A DNA stretch of 64,000 bases, taken from assembly GCA_016703665.1 (NCBI GenBank), contig JADJBS010000020.1, forward strand, positions 992,001 through 1,056,000, given 5' to 3'. The DNA comes from Candidatus Defluviibacillus avedoerensis (GTDB taxonomy: Bacteria; Pseudomonadota; Gammaproteobacteria; Burkholderiales; Burkholderiaceae_C). Positions within the stretch are counted from its first letter, which is position 1, and the number at the start of each line of letters is the position of its first letter. The translations under genes and the position numbers were made by a program. The notes under the pieces are model-generated. The model worked only from the letters and a program-made list of their open reading frames with translations, was not told the DNA's origin and made no database searches. Below are positions 59,135 through 64,000 of the stretch, in pieces.

Positions 59135-61246
59135 CAGGCAAGCCTCGACAGATCTGCCACGCGGTTCATCGCGTTGTGTAGGCGGGTCAGCAGGCCCTGG
59201 CGGTTTAAGCGAACATCCAGTTCTTCGGCATTGACCATCACGCCTTCAAAGAACGCATCCACCGGTGCACGCAAAGCAGCCAGTGTTTGCAGCGAGGCAG
59301 CGTAGTCGCCCGCATCAAACTGCGCATCGGCTTTGGGCAGGACATCTTTCATGGCTGTGTTCAACGCAATTTCTACTGGCTCGGTCAGGATGATTTCGCT
59401 GACGTGCGGGTCAACGGCAGGCACCTTTTTCAGGATATTGCTGATGCGCTTGTTAGCGGCTGCCAGGGCAGCGGCTTCGGGCAGGGCGGCAAAGGCACGC
59501 ACGGCGGATAGGCGTTTGGGCACCTCGGCCAAGCGCTGCGGGCGCTGAGACACCACGGCGTCTACCTCCTGGCTGGTAAAACCTTGCTCACGCAGAGAGC
59601 CAGCCAGACGGTCGTACAAGAAGTTCTGCAACGTTGCAAGCGCTGCGGCATTGTCGCCAGCCAACCAATGGCCAAAACTGTCAAAAGCTTGTGAGAGCAG
59701 CGCATCAACCGTCAGCGGCAAATCCTTTTCGGTCAGCATGCGCAGCACACCCAGGGCGTGGCGGCGCAGTGCAAACGGGTCTTTGTCACCGGTCGGCAAA
59801 TTGCCAATGCCAAACATGCCTGACAAGGTTTCGAGCTTGTCCGCCAACGCGACCACCACACCTACTTGGTTGCGCGGCAGTTCGTCGCCTGCAAAGCGGG
59901 GCTTGTAATGATCTTCAATGGCATCGGCTACATCAGCACCCAAGCCATCATTCAGGGCGTAATACCGGCCCATGGTGCCTTGAAGTTCGGGAAACTCGCC
60001 AACCATGTCGGTCAACAAATCAGCCTTGGCCAACTGGGCGGCTTGATCTGCCTGCCTGGCCAAGTCAAAGCCACCGAGCGTTTCGCCAATGGCAGACGCG
60101 ATGGCTCGCACACGCTCCACACGCTCACCCTGGGTGCCCAGCTTGTTGTGATACACAACCTTGCCTAGCGACTCTACGCGGGAGGTCAGCGTCTTTTTGC
60201 TGTCCTGGTCAAAGAAGAACTTGGCATCGGCCAGGCGCGGACGCACCACGCGCTCATTGCCGCCGATCACGGCAGAGGCATCGCTGGGGCTGATGTTGCT
60301 GACCACCAGAAACTGGTGAGTGAGCTTGCCCGCAGCGTTCAGCAGCGGAAAGTACTTCTGGTTGGCCTTCATGGTGAGGATCAGGCACTCTTGGGGCACG
60401 TCCAGAAACTGCTTCTCGAATTCACAAATCAGCACGTTGGGGCGCTCGACCAGGGCGGTGACTTCGTCCAGCAGGGCGTCGTCTTCGATGGGACGGCATC
60501 CGCCACCCACTTTCGCAGCGGCAGCAGCCAACTGGCGTGCAATTTCTGCCTTGCGGTCGGCAAAGCTGGCGATGACGGCACCGTCTTTTTCTAGCGTGGA
60601 GGCATAGGCATCGGCGTTGACGATGACCACTGGCGATTTTGCGGCTTCAAAGCGGTGGCCTTGCGTACTGTTGCCAGAGGTCAAACCCAGCGCCTGCAAT
60701 GGCACCACGTCTGCACCGTGGAGCGCGACCAAGCCATGGGCAGGGCGCACAAAACTCACGGTGGTCCAGCCGTCGGCCAACTGGTAGCCCATCACTTTGG
60801 GGATGGGAAGCTTGGCTATGCCTTCGTTCAGGGCCTTTTGCAGGCCTTCGGCCAAGGTGGCGCCTTTGACCGTGCTGTTGTAGAAAAGCGCTTCGGCTTT
60901 GCCGTCCGGTGCGCGCTGCAAGCTGTCCACCGCAGATGCGTCGGCGCCCAGGGCTTGCAATTTTTTCAACAAAGCGGGGGTGGCTGCACCGCTGACATCC
61001 AGGCCCACGGCAACAGGCATGAGCTTTTGCGACACCGTTTTGTCAGCGGCTTGGGCGCTGACAGTCGTCAAGTGCGCAGCCAGGCGACGGGGCGAAGCAA
61101 ACGAGGTCAGCACCGAGCTGGCATCCGCCAGGCCTTGGCTCTTTAACTGCTCAAACAGCGCACCCGCAAAGGCATCGCCCAGTTTCTTCAACGCCTTGGG
61201 GGCAGTTCTTCTACAAACAGTTCAACGAGCAAATTCTTAGTTGTCA
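59134..61246 (-). CDS. glyS: Glycyl-tRNA synthetase beta subunit, one homopolymer frameshift
   Basis: GlyS is the beta subunit of tetrameric glycyl-tRNA synthetase and is essential. The large frame from 61191 shows ASPRRLAAHLTTV, GHRFEAAKSPVVI, LPKADAQFDAGDYAASLQTL and other GlyS segments. The true N terminus MTTKNLLVELFVEELPP starts at ATG 61246 and is cut off from the rest by a missing base in a run of five G (61198-61202; six would restore EELPPKALKKLG). Since the gene cannot be lost, this is very likely a read error. It follows glyQ by 11 bases and overlaps gmhB. Confidence 0.94.
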
Positions 61247-61257
61247 TGGTCATTCCC

Positions 61258-62178
61258 TCACGCGGCCTTTTTCGTCATCTGGGCCACCCATTCAGGCGGT
61301 GCCATGGGGAAACCCAGCCGCTCTCGGCTCTCGTAATAGCTCTGGGCCACGGCGCGAGCCAGGTTGCGGATGCGGCCAATGTAGGCCGCGCGCTCGGTCA
61401 CGCTGATAGCGCCGCGGGCATCCAGCAGGTTAAAGCTGTGGGCGGCTTTCAGCACTTGTTCATAGGCGGGAAGGGCCAGTTGCACGCTGATCAAATGCTT
61501 GGCTTGCTTTTCGTGCGCATTGAAGGCAGTGAACAGGAAGTCGGCATCACTGTGTTCAAAGTTGTAGGTGGATTGCTCCACCTCGTTTTGTTTGTACACG
61601 TCGCCATAGCTCAGTTTGGAACCATCGGCACCTTCTGTCCAGGTCAAGTTGTAAACGTTGTCCACACCCTGCAGGTACATGGCCAGGCGCTCCAGGCCGT
61701 AGGTGATCTCGCCGGTGATGGGCTTGCAGTCAATGCCACCCACTTGTTGGAAGTAGGTGAACTGGGTCACCTCCATGCCATTTAGCCAGACCTCCCAGCC
61801 CAGACCCCAAGCGCCGAGCGTGGGATTCTCCCAGTCGTCCTCGACAAAGCGGATGTCGTTTTGCTTCAGGTCAAACCCCAGGGCTTCGAGCGAGCCGAGG
61901 TACAACTCCAAAATGTTGCTGGGTGCGGGCTTCAGCACCACCTGGTACTGGTAATAGTGCTGCAGCCGATTGGGGTTCTCGCCGTAGCGGCCATCTTTGG
62001 GGCGGCGGCTGGGTTGCACATAAGCGGCCTTCCAGGGTTCAGGGCCCAATGCTCTTAAAAATGTAGCAGTGTGTGACGTCCCTGCGCCCACTTCCATGTC
62101 ATAGGGCTGCAAAAGTGCACAGCCCTGGGCGTCCCAGTAGCTTTGAAGTTTAAGGATGATTTGTTGAAAAGTCAGCAT
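61258..62178 (-). CDS. glyQ: Glycyl-tRNA synthetase alpha subunit
   Basis: GlyQ is the catalytic alpha subunit of the tetrameric enzyme that charges tRNA(Gly). The 306-residue protein is typical: LTFQQIILKLQSYWDAQGCA, EVGAGTSHTATFLRALGPEP, PSRRPKDGRYGENPNRLQHY and GVDNVYNLTWTEGADGSKLS match class II motifs of this family. Start ATG 62178. It begins a minus-strand operon continuing to glyS, gmhB, plsC and ygjP. Unbroken. Confidence 0.97.
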   Translation of the reverse strand: MLTFQQIILKLQSYWDAQGCALLQPYDMEVGAGTSHTATFLRALGPEPWKAAYVQPSRRPKDGRYGENPNRLQHYYQYQVVLKPAPSNILELYLGSLEALGFDLKQNDIRFVEDDWENPTLGAWGLGWEVWLNGMEVTQFTYFQQVGGIDCKPITGEITYGLERLAMYLQGVDNVYNLTWTEGADGSKLSYGDVYKQNEVEQSTYNFEHSDADFLFTAFNAHEKQAKHLISVQLALPAYEQVLKAAHSFNLLDARGAISVTERAAYIGRIRNLARAVAQSYYESRERLGFPMAPPEWVAQMTKKAA

Positions 62179-62320
62179 GGGGTCCAGATGGCTAGAACGT
62201 CCGCACGGTTAGCCCGTGTAAACCATTGATTTTACGGTCCCATCAGGCTGGAAAATGCCGCCCTGACTAAGACAACCTGCACGATAAACTTACCGCCTTG
62301 TTCTGGAATCGGTATCCCTC

Positions 62321-63184
62321 GTGCTTGACACTTTGAAAAACTGGCTGTTCCCCCTTCCCCACGCCAAGGATTTGCAATGGAAGGGAGACGGTATTTCAGA
62401 CGCCTGGTTTGAGGCACATTTCAATTACGCGGCCGATGTGGTAGCTGAATGGGTAGGCAAACCGCTGCTGGAAAACGGACATACCTTGGACTTTGGGTGT
62501 GGCGATGGCATCACGGCGTTGGGGCTGATTCTCAGACACCAGGCGAGGAAATTCACGGGCGTAGACATCAGCCAGACACACAAGGGTCTGGGCAAGCTTG
62601 CGAAAGCACAGATTGGATTGGAGCGGTTGCCGCGCGAGTTAACTTTCCAGCGAATTCAGGCTGGTGAAAAGTTCCACCTGTCCGAGCCGTGCGACTTGGT
62701 GATCACCTGGTCCACGTTTGAACACATTGAACTGCCCTACATGGCAGGCGTGCTGGACAACATCCGCAGAGCCTTGAATCCGGACGGCATGTTCTTTCTG
62801 CAGATCAATCCCTTGTATTTTTCGCCTTTTGGGTCACATTTGAGTCGGTTCAATCTGCCGCCCTGGGCCCATCTACTCTGGACACCGCAGCAAGTCACAG
62901 ACGCAGTCATGTCCTTTGCGGGGGAAATCCCCTCGGACGAGCTGGAAGAGAACTTTCACAAACGAGATTTCTCTGCTTACAAGCAGTTCGTTTTGAATGA
63001 ATACCATCAACTCAACCAGTTGACGACCAGCCAACTGGTTCAACTGCTCAAAGACAGCGGGTTTGAACTGGTGCGAGAAGGCTATGGTCGGGTGAGTTTG
63101 CCTGCGCCCGCTGAACTGCTGGAACGGTTCAGTGAGCACGATTTGCTGACGGACGAGGTGCGACTGCTGCTGCGCAAGTGTTGA
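62321..63184 (+). CDS. SAM-dependent class I methyltransferase
   Basis: This 287-residue protein has an N-terminal extension and a class I methyltransferase fold: LDFGCGDGITALGL (motif I, residues 57-70), FTGVDISQTHKGLGKLAKAQ, and DLVITWSTFEHIELPYMAGV followed by GMFFLQINPLYFSP. Methyltransferase_11-like; substrate unknown, though surface-sugar methylation is a possibility. The start is GTG 62321 with no strong ribosome site, so it may be slightly different. It converges on ruvB, 12 bases apart. Confidence 0.8.
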   Translation: MLDTLKNWLFPLPHAKDLQWKGDGISDAWFEAHFNYAADVVAEWVGKPLLENGHTLDFGCGDGITALGLILRHQARKFTGVDISQTHKGLGKLAKAQIGLERLPRELTFQRIQAGEKFHLSEPCDLVITWSTFEHIELPYMAGVLDNIRRALNPDGMFFLQINPLYFSPFGSHLSRFNLPPWAHLLWTPQQVTDAVMSFAGEIPSDELEENFHKRDFSAYKQFVLNEYHQLNQLTTSQLVQLLKDSGFELVREGYGRVSLPAPAELLERFSEHDLLTDEVRLLLRKC

Positions 63185-63196
63185 GCTTGGAGAAAT

Positions 63197-64000
63197 TCAA
63201 GCGCCGAACAAACCACCTTCCACCGCTGGCGGCGTCACACCCAGGTGCCTGAAAGCGGCCAGGGTGGCGATGCGACCGCGTGGGGTGCGCTGCAGGTAGC
63301 CCTGCTGGATCAGGTACGGCTCGATCACATCTTCAATGGTTTCGCGCTCCTCGCCAATGCTGGCAGCGATGTTGTCCAGGCCCACAGGGCCGCCGTCAAA
63401 GCGGTGAATCACTGCCTCCAGCAGCTTGCGGTCCATCACATCGAAGCCTTGCGGGTCCACGTCCAGCATGGTCAGGGCCAGCTTGGCGACATCCACATCA
63501 ATGATGCCTTTGCCTTTGACGTCTGCATAGTCACGAACCCGGCGCAACAGGCGGTTAGCAATGCGGGGGGTGCCACGGCTGCGGCGTGCAATCTCGAACC
63601 CACCTTCATCATCACACGGCACATTGAGCAGGCCTGAGCTGCGCTTGACGATGCGGGCCAGTTCCTCTGGCGTGTAAAACTCCAACCGGGAGACAATGCC
63701 AAAGCGGTCGCGCAAGGGGTTGGTGAGCATGCCCGCACGGGTGGTGGCGCCCACCAGGGTGAAGGGCTGCAGATCCAGCTTGATGCTTCGCGCCGCCGGA
63801 CCTTCACCGATCATGATGTCGATCTGGTAATCCTCCAACGCGGGGTAGAGCACTTCTTCCACCACCGGGCTCAGGCGATGGATTTCGTCAATGAACAGAA
63901 CGTCGTTTTTCTCCAGGTTGGTCAGCAGCGCAGCCAAATCCTTGGGTTTTTCAAGCACCGGACCACTGGTCTGGCGCAAATTGACGCCCAGTTCCTGGGC
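63197..64000 (-). CDS. ruvB: Holliday junction branch-migration helicase RuvB, 5' end beyond window
   Basis: RuvB is the AAA+ motor of the RuvABC complex. The part in the window contains the Walker B region NDVLFIDEIHRLSPVVEEVL, the sensor 1 segment TLVGATTRAGMLTNPLRDRF, sensor 2 RGTPRIANRLLRRVRDYA and the C-terminal winged helix (EDVIEPYLIQQGYLQRTPRG RIAT split by a space). Walker A and the N terminus lie beyond base 64000. It stops at 63197, convergent with the methyltransferase gene. Confidence 0.97.
   Translation of the reverse strand, partial: AQELGVNLRQTSGPVLEKPKDLAALLTNLEKNDVLFIDEIHRLSPVVEEVLYPALEDYQIDIMIGEGPAARSIKLDLQPFTLVGATTRAGMLTNPLRDRFGIVSRLEFYTPEELARIVKRSSGLLNVPCDDEGGFEIARRSRGTPRIANRLLRRVRDYADVKGKGIIDVDVAKLALTMLDVDPQGFDVMDRKLLEAVIHRFDGGPVGLDNIAASIGEERETIEDVIEPYLIQQGYLQRTPRGRIATLAAFRHLGVTPPAVEGGLFGA

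Overview
The window is about 60% G+C, gene-dense bacterial DNA. Its protein families and gene order point to a betaproteobacterium of the order Burkholderiales, most likely family Comamonadaceae: a glyQ-glyS-gmhB-plsC-ygjP operon, a MerR-type LiuR leucine/isovalerate regulon, an orphan glcD and a CysB-type regulator. I saw no rRNA, tRNA, CRISPR array or insertion sequence.

Layout. 0-7.6 kb: a small GNAT-like gene, a CysB-type LysR regulator, a FIST sensor protein, a sulfate-binding protein, and a GntR regulator followed by a lipoprotein Ntn-hydrolase acylase (acyl-homoserine-lactone/aculeacin acylase type). 7.7-13.0 kb: a large PAS/GAF/GGDEF/EAL protein, purU and a GcvA-like LysR regulator. 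13.1-14.6 kb: glcD, heavily frameshifted. 14.6-20.6 kb: a surface-glycan block with three OafA-like acyltransferases in a row, a DUF2142 membrane protein, an EmrE-fold lipid-sugar flippase and a polyprenyl-phosphate glycosyltransferase. 20.6-26.5 kb: a double-length uvrA with four ABC ATPase domains. 26.5-32.1 kb: an ABC substrate-binding protein, an MHS-family transporter and a DUF485-actP acetate symporter pair ending in a strong terminator. 32.1-36.1 kb, minus strand: a DEDD exonuclease, a cNMP/CBS/DUF294 nucleotidyltransferase, a DsbA-like isomerase, a DUF1289 protein and YbaK. 36.1-56.8 kb: leucine/isovalerate catabolism (mvaB, mccA, mccB, ivd, a thiolase, a PaaI thioesterase, liuR and an MBL hydrolase), interrupted by unrelated genes including a second GGDEF/EAL protein. 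56.8-64 kb: ygjP, plsC, gmhB, glyS, glyQ, a methyltransferase and the 3' part of ruvB.

How the genes work together. Isovaleryl-CoA from leucine is oxidised by Ivd, carboxylated by MccA/MccB, and (after a hydratase I cannot find here) split by HMG-CoA lyase into acetoacetate and acetyl-CoA; the thiolase acts on acetoacetyl-CoA. Three near-identical palindromes built on ACGTTTACGTAAACGT lie upstream of mccB, upstream of the PaaI-ivd run, and between liuR and the divergent MBL hydrolase. They are the likely LiuR operators.

Data quality. Almost every gene between about 13.1 and 40.5 kb is broken by single-base indels, while the flanks read nearly clean. Several genes carry paired, mutually cancelling indels that throw conserved motifs into another frame, and the essential glyS has one indel in a homopolymer. 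No independent decay such as substituted stop codons is apparent. I read this as mainly local sequence error rather than pseudogene formation, so broken genes are listed as single CDS spans with the breaks described.
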